A stretch of DNA of 64,000 nt from a virus: IMG/VR virus record IMGVR_UViG_3300022700_000069, positions 1-64,000 of that record; one strand, given 5' to 3'. Both the position numbers and the translations under genes were made by a program. The notes under the pieces are model-generated. The model ran no database searches. It was not told where the DNA came from and saw only the letters and a list, made by a program, of their open reading frames with translations. Shown piece by piece: positions 1 to 10,200 of the stretch. Positions within the stretch are counted from its first letter, which is position 1. Each line of letters opens with the position of its first letter.

Positions 1-1
1 A

Positions 2-1381
2 AATTGGACATATGATTTTTCAATGTCAAATGATAATGAAAAGGAATGGAATGAACATCATCAATCATTAATATATAATGGTATAATTACCCACCAAACT
101 CCAAATGGCTTAGATCCAGTGTTTTACAAGACTTTTAATAGTGCTAGAAATGATAAAAACCACCCGTTTAAAGCTGTTGAATTATGGTGGTTTAATGATC
201 CAAGATATAATGAAGGTCTTGAATGGGTTAAAAATAAAGGTAAAGACAATGAGATCAGAATGAAAGATGAAAACTGGTCTAAAGAACATAGAATTAAATT
301 AATGGATGATGGATGGGAAGCAACATCACCTTGGTTTGAGGATGAAATTAGAGCAGCTAATGGTAATATGCGTAAAATTGCACAAGAAATTTTATGTTCA
401 TTTCTTGGTTCTGGTGATAATTTCATTGCTGAAAAATATTTAAAAAGAATTGAAGAAGAGGATGTTAATGTACCAATCAGACAAGAATATAGTGATCATA
501 ATTTTTGGATTTGGGAAGATTATATTGATGGTGAAGATTATATTATGGCAATTGATGCATCACCGGGACATGGAGATGATCATTCGACAATTAATATTTT
601 AAAAGTTAATGAATATGTTGAAGAAAAGATCATTGAAAAAAACGGTGTTTCAAAAAAGAAAAAAATAAAAAAACAAAAAACTGAGCAAGTTGCTGAATAT
701 TATAGTAAAATAACACCACAAATGCTTGCTGAAGTTGCATATCAATTTGGTAAAAGATATGGTGATGCACTTGCAATTGTTGATGTTACTGGTGGATATG
801 GTATACAAACAGTTGAAAAATTATTTGAATATGGGTATCCAGAAGATAGTATATACTATACTGAAGTTAAACATAAACCAACTAGAGATATGTTATTTGG
901 TTATATTAAAAAGGGTCAAAAAATATTACCTGATGGTAATTCAATTACCGTTGATTTAGTTCCCGGTTTCTTTATTGGTGATAATCGTGCTTCAGTGTTA
1001 TTAGAAATGCAACGAGCAATTCATATGAATGATGTGATCATTCGCTCAACTCGTTTATTAAATGAATTAAAAACATTTGTTACTGTTCCGGGTAATCGTG
1101 TAGCTGACCATAAAAGATCATTTCATGACGATTCAATTATTGGTTTAGCATGTGGTTTATATGTTTTAGGATTTGATATGGCTAAGTTTAGGCAAAGTAA
1201 AGGTAACACAAAAAAAATGTTAGATGCAATGATAAATGTTAATGATCGTGATAAAATGAAAAAAAGAATAAAAAATGAAAAAAAACCAGATAAAATAATT
1301 CAAAATAATAGATCATCAAATCCTGATTTACAAAAGTATATAGCAAATGATTGGCTATTTAAAGGATTAAATAATAAATAA
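2..1381 (+). CDS. gp17: Terminase large subunit, T4 gp17-like (5' partial)
   Basis: DNA-packaging motor subunit: ATPase plus headful nuclease. The reading frame is open to the left edge (codons from base 2), so the ATG at 23 is internal and most of the N-terminal ATPase domain lies outside. Visible are the end of the ATPase domain (TPNGLDPVFYKTF, the gp17 coupling-motif region) and the RNase-H-fold nuclease domain. Counting from the ATG at 23, candidate metal ligands are D178 in YIMAIDASPGHGDDHST, D254 in AIVDVTGGYG and D369/D370 in HDDSIIG, the three-acid pattern of the gp17 nuclease. The lysine-rich insert at about residues 205-220 is unusual. The portal gene follows after 68 bases, the usual T4 order. 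Family assignment is secure; nothing can be said about the missing half. Confidence 0.93.
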   Translation, partial: NWTYDFSMSNDNEKEWNEHHQSLIYNGIITHQTPNGLDPVFYKTFNSARNDKNHPFKAVELWWFNDPRYNEGLEWVKNKGKDNEIRMKDENWSKEHRIKLMDDGWEATSPWFEDEIRAANGNMRKIAQEILCSFLGSGDNFIAEKYLKRIEEEDVNVPIRQEYSDHNFWIWEDYIDGEDYIMAIDASPGHGDDHSTINILKVNEYVEEKIIEKNGVSKKKKIKKQKTEQVAEYYSKITPQMLAEVAYQFGKRYGDALAIVDVTGGYGIQTVEKLFEYGYPEDSIYYTEVKHKPTRDMLFGYIKKGQKILPDGNSITVDLVPGFFIGDNRASVLLEMQRAIHMNDVIIRSTRLLNELKTFVTVPGNRVADHKRSFHDDSIIGLACGLYVLGFDMAKFRQSKGNTKKMLDAMINVNDRDKMKKRIKNEKKPDKIIQNNRSSNPDLQKYIANDWLFKGLNNK

Positions 1382-1417
1382 TTGTATTTATTAATATGTT
1401 TTTTTAATAAAAAAAAA

Positions 1418-1425
1418 GTATTTAT
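1418..1425 (+). promoter_or_regulatory. Putative late promoter GTATTTAT (portal)
   Basis: GTATTTAT followed by AAAAAAG, 24 nt before the portal ATG. A second copy lies at 1384-1391. It belongs to the recurrent late motif of this genome (see findings). Confidence 0.6.
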
Positions 1426-1449
1426 AAAAAAGTATAAAAATTTATAAAA

Positions 1450-4400
1450 ATGGCAAATAATAAAGACAAACGAACAGTATATCAAAATTTAAATAGATTT
1501 TTTAATTTAGATGGTTTTGGTTTTGCACCAATTCAACATAATCAAGATAACAATAAAGTTGTTATAAAGGGTAATTCTCCAGAAGATATTAAAAGAAAGG
1601 GACTGGAAATTGAACAACGAAAGAAAATTCAAGATAAATATTTTCGTACAACTGATAGAGGTTTTCAAAAAGCATTGCAATATGAAGCAGCAAGACTTCC
1701 AGCTTATATTGATTATGAAGGAATGGAATATTATCCAATAATTTCATCAGCATTAGATTTATTTATGGAAGAAGCAACTACTATTGGTTCAAATGGTAAA
1801 ATGTTAAATATTTATTCTAATAAAGATAGAATTAAATATTTATTAGAAGAATTTTTTTATGATATTCTAAATGTTAATGTTAATCTACCATTTTGGACAA
1901 GAAATGTTGCCAAATACGGTGATAATTTTGTATTATTATATGGTGAAAGAAAAAAAGGAATTACCCATGTAAAACAAATGGTTAATTATGAAGTAGAAAG
2001 GTTTGAAAGAATACAAAAGGGTAAACCAGTAGTTAAATTTAAAGAAAGAATGACTGGTGATGAATTTAATGTATTTGAAGTAGCACATTTTAGATTATTG
2101 GGTGATGATAAATATCTACCATATGGTTCATCTGTCTTAAATAAAGTTCGTAGAGTATTTCGTCAACTTGTTATGGGTGAAGATGCAATGTTAACATATC
2201 GTATTATACGTGCTGGTGAGAAAAAGGTGTTTAAAATTGATGTTGGTAATATTGATGAAGAAGATATTGAAGATTACATCTATAAGGTTGCAACTAAATT
2301 TAAAAAATCAATGGAAGTATCACCAAATGATGGTCAAATTGATTATAGATTTAATATATTAGGCAATGATGAAGATTATTTTATACCTGTTAGAAATGCT
2401 AATGTTGAAACAGGTATTGATACACTTCCGGGGGCATGTTTATCGCTTGATACAAAAATTAATCTATTAGATGGTAGAAGTTTATCGCTTAATAATATTA
2501 TAAATGAATATGAATCTGGAAAACAATTATGGTCATATTCAATAAATCCTCAATCTGGAAATATTGTACCGGGTAAAATAACATGGGCAGGGGTTACCAG
2601 AAAAAATGCACAAGTATTAAAATTAACTTTAGATAATGGTGAAACTATTACTTGTACCCCTGATCATAAATTTCCAACAAAATATAATGGAATTAAAGAA
2701 GCAAAAGATTTATTAATTGGTGAATCAATGTGGTCATTTAATAAAAAATTTAAAAAAATTAAGGGTCAGGGAAATGATTATGAAATGATATATGACCATT
2801 CTATTAATGATTGGGTTTATACTCATAGAATAGTGAATGATTATATTAATGATAAACCAATAAATAATTTAATTAGACATCATAAAGATTTTAATAGATA
2901 TAATAATAATCCAGAAAATATTGAAAGATTAACAATAAAAGAGTATTTAAAGAAACATAATGAACAAGCACTAGTTGGTGGGTTGGCATTTAAAGAAAAA
3001 TATAACACAAATGAAAAATTTAGAAAAAAAATTAATAATGTGTTAAATGCTGCAAGAACTAAATATCATAATAAATTAAAAATTGATGATAATTTTAGAA
3101 ATAATGTAATAAAAAAACAATCAAAATCAATTAATAATTCAGTAAAATCAAGAGATATAGCAATTGAAACTTTTAATGACAATCCAAATAGAGAATCAAT
3201 TCTTAATGAAAGAGGAAAATCTATATCAAAAACAAAATCATTAAAAGAAAATAGAATAAAACAATCTAAAATTACTAAACAACAATGGAAAAATAGTAAT
3301 TTAAGAGAAATTGTGATAGAAAAGCAATCAATTAAATACTCTAATAAATTACTTGATTTATTAATAAGTTACATTGATGAATATAATAGGATTGATTTAA
3401 TTTTAGAAAATAAAATCAATATCGAAAATTCTGAATGGTTAAATGAATTTAACCGAATTAATGAAAATAATAAACAATTAAAAAAGATGTCTCTTATTAC
3501 TAGAAATAACATTGATAAAATGTTAAAATATTTTGGTTATTCTAATTGGAGAGATTTTAAATCAAAAATTCCCTATTATAATCATAAGATTGTTTCAATC
3601 GAATGGTTAGAAGAAAAACAAGATACAGGTACAATCACTATTGATGGTCAAGAAAATTTACATAATTTTCATAATTTCGCATTAAATTCTGGAATTTTTA
3701 CAAATAATTCTAATCTTGATCAAATACAAGATATTGAATATTTACGTGATAATTTATTTACTGGTCTTGGTATACCAAAACCGTTTTTATCATTTCAAGA
3801 TGCTGCTGGTGGTGGTAAAAATATGGCTCAATATGATATAAGATTTGCTAAAAAGATTAATAGAATTCAACAATCAATGATTCAAGAATTGAATAAAATG
3901 GCAATGATCCATTTATATTTATTGGGTTATGATAAAGAAGATATTGGTAATTTTACTTTAACATTAACCAATCCATCTACACAACAAGAAATGCTTAAAG
4001 CAGAATTGTTTAGAGAAAAATCACAAGTGTATACTGAACTTACACGTGGTGAAAATGGTATCGCTGCTATGTCACATACAAAAGCAAAACGTATTGTTTT
4101 CAATATGAGTGATCGTGAAATTGTTAATGATCTTAAACAACAAAAAATGGAAAAAGTTGTTCAACAAGAACTTGCTGATGCACCAGTTGTTATTAAACAA
4201 TCTGGCATATATTCTGATATTGATAAAAAATATGGTGAACCTGAATTAGCTGGTGCAGCAACTGGTAGTACTGGTAATGAAGAAGGTGAAGGTGGTGGAA
4301 TTCCACCAGAAGGTGGTGCTGCAGAAGGAGGTGAAACTCCTGAAGGTGGTGAAGGGGAAGTACCATTTCAATCACCAACTGATTTACCACCAATCGAAGC

Positions 4401-4701
4401 TGAAGGTGTAAACAGTAAAAAAATTATGAGTAATGATGAATATAATAAACATATTGAAAATATAGTATATGGTGATAATAAAGAATATCAAAAAAATAAA
4501 AATGAAAAGAAATTAATTAAAGAAAATATAGGAAAAAATGATGGTTTAAATAAAAAAGCAAATGAAATGGTAAATGAAATTGATTCAATGTTAGAAGAAT
4601 CGGAAAAACTTAATGAAAATGATTCTGTAAATATTGATAATATTGATCTTGAAAAACTTGATGATATTAATTTAAAAATCGATATTGAAGATACTGAATA
4701 A
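1450..4701 (+). CDS. gp20: Portal vertex protein, T4 gp20-like, interrupted by an intein
   Basis: Dodecameric portal at the packaging vertex, through which gp17 pumps DNA. The 1083-aa precursor contains a 424-aa intein (residues 330-753), so the spliced portal would be about 659 aa against 524 for T4 gp20. The exteins read TLPGA before the intein and SNLDQIQDIEYLRDNLF after it, which is the conserved TLPGASNL...D(I)-Y portal core; the intein sits inside that motif. The N-extein has the gp20 clip/stem features (ALDLFMEEATT near residue 99). The C-extein continues with KPFLSFQDAAGGGKNMAQYD. The C-terminus (after about residue 940) is a Gly/Glu/Pro-rich stretch followed by an acidic, Asn/Lys-rich helical tail not found in T4. 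It starts with ATG 24 nt after a late motif and has no Shine-Dalgarno sequence. Confidence 0.95.
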   Translation: MANNKDKRTVYQNLNRFFNLDGFGFAPIQHNQDNNKVVIKGNSPEDIKRKGLEIEQRKKIQDKYFRTTDRGFQKALQYEAARLPAYIDYEGMEYYPIISSALDLFMEEATTIGSNGKMLNIYSNKDRIKYLLEEFFYDILNVNVNLPFWTRNVAKYGDNFVLLYGERKKGITHVKQMVNYEVERFERIQKGKPVVKFKERMTGDEFNVFEVAHFRLLGDDKYLPYGSSVLNKVRRVFRQLVMGEDAMLTYRIIRAGEKKVFKIDVGNIDEEDIEDYIYKVATKFKKSMEVSPNDGQIDYRFNILGNDEDYFIPVRNANVETGIDTLPGACLSLDTKINLLDGRSLSLNNIINEYESGKQLWSYSINPQSGNIVPGKITWAGVTRKNAQVLKLTLDNGETITCTPDHKFPTKYNGIKEAKDLLIGESMWSFNKKFKKIKGQGNDYEMIYDHSINDWVYTHRIVNDYINDKPINNLIRHHKDFNRYNNNPENIERLTIKEYLKKHNEQALVGGLAFKEKYNTNEKFRKKINNVLNAARTKYHNKLKIDDNFRNNVIKKQSKSINNSVKSRDIAIETFNDNPNRESILNERGKSISKTKSLKENRIKQSKITKQQWKNSNLREIVIEKQSIKYSNKLLDLLISYIDEYNRIDLILENKINIENSEWLNEFNRINENNKQLKKMSLITRNNIDKMLKYFGYSNWRDFKSKIPYYNHKIVSIEWLEEKQDTGTITIDGQENLHNFHNFALNSGIFTNNSNLDQIQDIEYLRDNLFTGLGIPKPFLSFQDAAGGGKNMAQYDIRFAKKINRIQQSMIQELNKMAMIHLYLLGYDKEDIGNFTLTLTNPSTQQEMLKAELFREKSQVYTELTRGENGIAAMSHTKAKRIVFNMSDREIVNDLKQQKMEKVVQQELADAPVVIKQSGIYSDIDKKYGEPELAGAATGSTGNEEGEGGGIPPEGGAAEGGETPEGGEGEVPFQSPTDLPPIEAEGVNSKKIMSNDEYNKHIENIVYGDNKEYQKNKNEKKLIKENIGKNDGLNKKANEMVNEIDSMLEESEKLNENDSVNIDNIDLEKLDDINLKIDIEDTE
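2437..3708 (+). mobile_element. Intein with HNH-type endonuclease region in portal
   Basis: In-frame protein-splicing element of 424 residues. Block A starts at Cys330 (CLSLDTKINLLDG). Block B is TCTPDHKF with Thr403 and His406. Block F/G is NLHNFHNFALNSGIFTNN, and the first C-extein residue is Ser. The central part has an HNH-like segment (His477-His478, Asn482 and Asn485-487, Asn490 in the context PENIERL), followed by long basic helical sequence that probably binds DNA. The residue before the terminal Asn is Asn rather than the usual His, which is atypical but tolerated in some inteins. The boundaries are exact if splicing is standard, because removal restores TLPGA-SNL. Confidence 0.9.
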
Positions 4702-4736
4702 AATTAAGGATAGAAGATAATTTCTAATTTTTTATA

Positions 4737-4744
4737 GTATTTAT
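4737..4744 (+). promoter_or_regulatory. Putative late promoter GTATTTAT
   Basis: GTATTTAT(A), 19 nt before the ATG at 4764, in the only gap between the portal gene and the next gene. Confidence 0.55.
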
Positions 4745-4763
4745 ATTAAATCACATACATTAT

Positions 4764-5546
4764 ATGAAAAATATTAATATTGGTGTTGTTAATTATATGG
4801 TTTCAGAAATGTTAAGGAAAAACTTTTTATCTGAAACTAAATTTGAAAAAAATAAAATTTCAAATACAACAAATAACTTATTAAATATAATAAAAGAATC
4901 ACCTATTCTTCAATTAGAATTTAAAATTTTCAATAATATTGAAAATAAAGAAATTAATGATGATACTTTAGCAATTCGTTATATTGATGATAATATTAAA
5001 TTATTTGAAATATATACATTAAATGAATTTCAAAAAGAACATGAAAAATTAAAAAATTTTATTAATGAAAATAACAATATTATTGAGAATGAAAAAATTA
5101 AATTATATGATGCTATTAACACACTTATTGAAGAATCATTAAAACCAAATGAAAAAACTGATGTTGATATAATACATGAATCATTTAATATTGTTTTAAA
5201 TCATATAAAAAAACCAAAAAAAATTGATAATAAAAATAATTTAAATAATGTTAATGAAGAAGTTATTGAAATTGCGATAAATAAATTTAATGAGAAATAT
5301 AAAAATATGACACTTAATGAAATGTCATTGTTTAAGAAACTTATTAATTCAAATAATGATGAAAAAAAAGAACTTTTTGAGGAATATAAAAAAGATAATA
5401 TAGAAATATTAGAATCATTATTAAAAGAAAATAAAAATGATAAAATTAGTAAATCATTAAAAAAAATAAATGAAATGGATTATAATCCAGAAAAAATTGA
5501 TAATGATATTATTAAACTTTTTGAATTAAAAAAGGGACTAGAATAA
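4764..5546 (+). CDS. Hypothetical helical protein downstream of portal
   Basis: A 260-aa protein of unknown function. It has no signal peptide or membrane segment and is dominated by charged, probably alpha-helical sequence rich in Asn, Lys, Glu and Ile. It lies directly after the portal gene behind its own late motif. In T4 the corresponding position (between genes 20 and 21) holds the small prohead-core genes 67 and 68, so a role in head assembly is possible, but no sequence motif supports it. It converges with the cell-wall hydrolase gene, with only 3 bases between the stops. Confidence 0.6.
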   Translation: MKNINIGVVNYMVSEMLRKNFLSETKFEKNKISNTTNNLLNIIKESPILQLEFKIFNNIENKEINDDTLAIRYIDDNIKLFEIYTLNEFQKEHEKLKNFINENNNIIENEKIKLYDAINTLIEESLKPNEKTDVDIIHESFNIVLNHIKKPKKIDNKNNLNNVNEEVIEIAINKFNEKYKNMTLNEMSLFKKLINSNNDEKKELFEEYKKDNIEILESLLKENKNDKISKSLKKINEMDYNPEKIDNDIIKLFELKKGLE

Positions 5547-5549
5547 CAT

Positions 5550-7277
5550 TTATTTAGATAAATTTCTTAACATTTGAATTAATTCCGGTTGTGGATGACA
5601 ATCGGATTTATCATTTCTATAACTAACATGTGTCCAAATACCAGATATACCATTTAATGCATTTTTTGAAACACCCCATGCACCATTAATTTTTGATGGT
5701 ATTGATAATCCATTATCATCATAATCAATATCCCACATATCTGTTTTATATGTTAAATCAATATCATTAAATTTATTTTTTAATGATAAAATTAATTCTC
5801 TAACAGCATTAATTTGCGCATTAGTATATTTTTCAAATGCTTTAAAACCTCTAAATCCTTTAGGATATAATTGAACATTCTGTATTGGATTTTCATTATC
5901 TTTTGGTTCTGCTGTTTGTTTATCACCATCTCTATCCATAGTAGTTGGATACCAACCACCATTAGGACCTTGAATTAATCCACCCCATGAATCTATTTCA
6001 ATACCAATACTTCTCTGATCTAAAAACACATTACTTTTAGTTGTTCCTTGTTTATTAATAAAATCAGCCGTTATACCTAAATGACTTGCCCAATAATTTG
6101 TATTAAATAATTGGAAAATATTACCTGTTCTTGAAATAATGAATGCTGTTGCTATTCTTTCACCTTTATCTCTCCACCATTTAACATCACCACCAACACC
6201 TTCATTACCCCCACTAACAGTATGATGTAATACAATTTGTGTTTTTTGCTTTTGTGTTTTAACATATTGATCTTCTGGGAAATAAATAAATTTATATCTA
6301 TCATCAGTAACTATAGATAATTTTTCTAAATCTTCAACACTAAAACCATATTGTTCTGATTCTACAACATTTGCTTTATATGGATTAAAATTATCATTTG
6401 GATAATTATTTAAATCACTTTCATTATTAGTAATAAATAAATTATTATATCCAAAACTATAATATTTTGGTTTATATTTTTTATTAAATGATGCTTTTAT
6501 TAGATTAATAGTATCACCTAAAACACCGAATACTTTTAAAACATAATTTAATCCTTCGGTTAATTCTTGTTGGGTATCATTTTTTTTACTTTTTTCAATT
6601 GCTCTTGAATAAGTATTAGCTAAAAAATTGGTTCCACGATTATAACAAAATAAACTAGTACTAACTAATTTTGCAGAATTATTTGAAAGATATCGCATGT
6701 ATCTAGCTTGCGCTTTAATCATCACATCTGGATTATTAATAATATTTTGATGTAATATTGATCTGTTTAATCGAGCAACATTTTTAGTATTCTTATTTCC
6801 TGATGTTGGCTGATATGATGTTGATGATAATGGAAATTTTAAATTATTTATTATTGATGCTTTTTCCATATCAAACATTTTTGGTTCTACATTACTAAAA
6901 TTATCAACAATAACACTATAAATCATAGACATTGTAAAACCATTAATACCAGATTTTGTTGTTTTTTTATCATACCACCAAAGTTTAAAACCTGATTCAA
7001 CATAACATTGTGCTGCTAATACATTTGGGTCTAAACCATAATCTTCACCCGCATCTTCAAACCATTTAATTAATGCATCTTTAAGATTACTTGTTGTTAA
7101 TTCATTACCATTAAATTTACTATTTACTGTCCATTCAGTATCAATTGATTCTCCATTTCCATCATCACTAAAAGGTAATATTCCATTATTACCTTTTAAT
7201 AATGAATTACCGCCATCATCAATAACTTTATCAATAAATTTTTTTCCTTGATCTGTTATTTTTGTTATTTTTGCCAT
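5550..7277 (-). CDS. Two-domain cell-wall hydrolase: lytic-transglycosylase-like plus amidase_2
   Basis: A 575-aa peptidoglycan hydrolase. The N-terminal part (about residues 45-200) looks like a lysozyme/SLT fold: DYGLDPNVLAAQCYVESGF with the expected catalytic Glu, then a GFTMSM segment in the place of the usual substrate loop. The C-terminal part (about 345-575) is an N-acetylmuramoyl-L-alanine amidase of the amidase_2/PGRP type: VLHHTVSGG with His351-His352, IGIEIDSWGG, and a distal SDCHPQPEL supplying the last zinc-ligand region. There is no signal peptide. It is the second gene of a - strand pair behind the giant hub-like protein, so it could be either a tail-associated lysin (replacing the T4 gp5 lysozyme domain) or the endolysin. 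The neighbour favours a tail role (inference). Confidence 0.8.
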   Translation of the reverse strand: MAKITKITDQGKKFIDKVIDDGGNSLLKGNNGILPFSDDGNGESIDTEWTVNSKFNGNELTTSNLKDALIKWFEDAGEDYGLDPNVLAAQCYVESGFKLWWYDKKTTKSGINGFTMSMIYSVIVDNFSNVEPKMFDMEKASIINNLKFPLSSTSYQPTSGNKNTKNVARLNRSILHQNIINNPDVMIKAQARYMRYLSNNSAKLVSTSLFCYNRGTNFLANTYSRAIEKSKKNDTQQELTEGLNYVLKVFGVLGDTINLIKASFNKKYKPKYYSFGYNNLFITNNESDLNNYPNDNFNPYKANVVESEQYGFSVEDLEKLSIVTDDRYKFIYFPEDQYVKTQKQKTQIVLHHTVSGGNEGVGGDVKWWRDKGERIATAFIISRTGNIFQLFNTNYWASHLGITADFINKQGTTKSNVFLDQRSIGIEIDSWGGLIQGPNGGWYPTTMDRDGDKQTAEPKDNENPIQNVQLYPKGFRGFKAFEKYTNAQINAVRELILSLKNKFNDIDLTYKTDMWDIDYDDNGLSIPSKINGAWGVSKNALNGISGIWTHVSYRNDKSDCHPQPELIQMLRNLSK

Positions 7278-7283
7278 TTTTTA

Positions 7284-10200
7284 TTAAAATTTGAATGTAT
7301 ACATTGAATTATATTTTGCTTGATTTGGATTATCAGCAGTTCCAACACCCAATAAAACTTCATCTATAGATGCTGCATTTGCATTTGTTTTTGTTGTACT
7401 ACCACCATCAAATCCTACTATTGATGCAGGATTTTTTACTCTTGGCATTGGATATTTTAATAATTTTGTGCCCGAAAATTTTGTAGTCATTTTATTTGGC
7501 GTAATATTATGTTCTACCGTTAATATGACATAAGCACCATTAAAAAGTGGCACATTTTCCAATTGAAAATATTGTGTTGGTTGAATCATTGCATTACCAA
7601 ATCCTGTCACTGTTGCTTTATATGCTCTATTTTCATAAATATTATACAAATTTTGTCCTTTAGGTACTGGTGCTTGCTCTTTATTATCACCAGCTAATCT
7701 TGATAATATTTGTATTGATTCATTTGTTTCGGGATATTCTTTACTATCAATACCAAAATCAAAAAACATATTTTGATTTTGTTCACCATATCTTACTCTA
7801 AATGCTCGTACTTCATTTAAAAATTCACCATTATTTGTTAATTCATCTACTTGTTGATCTCTATCAGGATCAGGTTCACATTCACTATTTAAAAAATCTC
7901 TAGTATTTGGGTTTTCTAAATCAACAATGCCATCATCTTCAAATGGACTAAATAAATTAATATTGCTTGGATAACTTGCTGCACCACCGATGTACATACA
8001 AACAAAAACAGGATATTCTTTTTGTACACCACTTGTGTTAATTTCAAATGATTTTTCCCATTCATTTTCAGTAAATTTTAAAAAATTTTGAAGTGGGAAG
8101 AATTCAAATCCATTTAATGATAATAATTGTGATAGAACACTAAATACTGATGTATCTGGACTATTTTTAGCATCAATTAATGCTTTAGGATCAATAATTG
8201 TATCACCAATCGGATTCATTGCTCTATCAACAAAAGCAAATTGACTTATTAATCCTTTTGATCGTTCATTTTTAAATGGATATCCATTTGTTGATTTATT
8301 TAAACCAGAAAGCCATTTATCATTTAAATTTTTAAAAGAATAATATGTTTGTGTTAAAATATCTTCATCACCTGTTGATTTTTTAAATGTTTCTACTTGT
8401 TCCTGTAAATATTCTAATCTTTTATTAATTTTTTTTGATATTTCATTAAAAAATGTACTAAAAAAAATATTATTATATTTTTGTTTAATTGATTCTTGAT
8501 TTTGCTTATTTAATGATGTATATGTTTTATTGTTAATATTTTTAATATATCTAAATGTTATTTCATTAAATATTGCAAATCCAACTCTTTTTACTAATTT
8601 ATCTAATATATCTGAAAATTCTGCATCATTTGTTAATAAATCTTCATAATATTCAAGTTTACATTTACGTATATTATTAGCAGTATCATTGGTAATATTA
8701 TTATAAAATACACCGACCAAATCGTATATAGTAGTTGTTGCCCCAATAGTAATTTCTTCATCATCAAGACATTCTTCTTTAATTAAACCATCACTATTTT
8801 CATCACCATTTACTCTTCTATATAAACTATCAACGCTACTTGCTAAACTATTAAAATCATCATTAAACCATGTTTCATATCTTTGTTTTAATATATCTTT
8901 ATCTTCATTGCTTAAATATTTATTAATATCGTGAATATCAGCAAAAATTAACATTCCACCACTTTCAATAAATATTCCTGAACCACTAGTAAAAAAATCA
9001 TATATTTCATTATAAAATTCATCACCCTTTTCTATACCAACTAAAGCACCCATATATAGTTGTACAAAATATGGTAATTCAACAATTGATGGTATTGAAA
9101 AAAAGTCAACATTTAAATTATATGGATAAGAATTAAATGTACTTAAAGTATATCCAAAATTTGATAAATATATTAATGCTGTTAATTTTGGGTTTTTTAC
9201 ATTTCCATTTTCATATTTTATAATACTATCATATATCATATTATCATTAGTTGATAAAACACCAGTCCATGCATCTAAAATACTTGTACTATTTTTATCT
9301 ACATTTGTTATTTTATTTGTAAATTCTAAATTTATTGATTTAAAATATTTATTTCCATATTTTATTAATTTATTAATAAGCGGATAATATTTAAAGGATG
9401 TGCTACCATCTCTAATTTTTAAAGGATTATAATATTGTCCAAAAATATATTCTTTTTTTATTTCTTCAAGATCATAAAGAAGTAATTCATTTGCACCATC
9501 AGTTAAATAATTTCTTTGATAAATTAATGGTGATGCTATAAATTTAGTTTTTAAAACATCATTACCCTCTGATTCTCTATCTTTTCTAAAGATTACATTT
9601 TCTTTTGAAAAAACAAAATTTTCTTCTGGAGTTTCTTTTTGTCCTCTAAATAATTTATCCCAAAAAGTTGTTTCATTTTCTTCAATAAATTGATCAAAAT
9701 CATCATTACTATCATTACTAATTCTTTCTGATAAATCATAAGAATTAATTATTTTAAATCCACGATATAATTCATCTTCTTTATCTCGATACATATCATA
9801 CCCATTACTAATTGTATAAAATTCACTATCTTCAGAATATAAATCAGTTAAGTATTCATTTATATATGTATAAAATCCATTTAATTGATTATTTAATTTA
9901 CTACTTTTATTATTTTGTAAACTAAACTCTTTTAGTAATTTAGCATACTGTTCATTAGTAACTGAATTAACTAAATTAATTGCTTCAGATTTTGCATATA
10001 ATTTAACATATTCAATAGTACTACTATTATCAGTTTCATAAATATTATTACCATTATTATAAAATGAATATGCTAATGCATTTTGAGATAAAATATAAAA
10101 TCTTTTTAAGAATATTTCAAATATTTGTGTTAGTTTATTAGTTTCTAATAAATTAATTGGTTGTTGAATATCACCACCAGTAGAACTATCAGTACCATAA

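Noticed and set aside
1-22. Terminase start or an intein end at the left edge
   Set aside because: The frame is open to the edge and the sequence before TPNG fits a continuous terminase; no His-Asn intein terminus is visible.
124-426. 100-aa frame on the - strand inside the terminase gene
   Set aside because: It is antisense to a conserved nuclease domain, shows no family resemblance and reflects the base composition.
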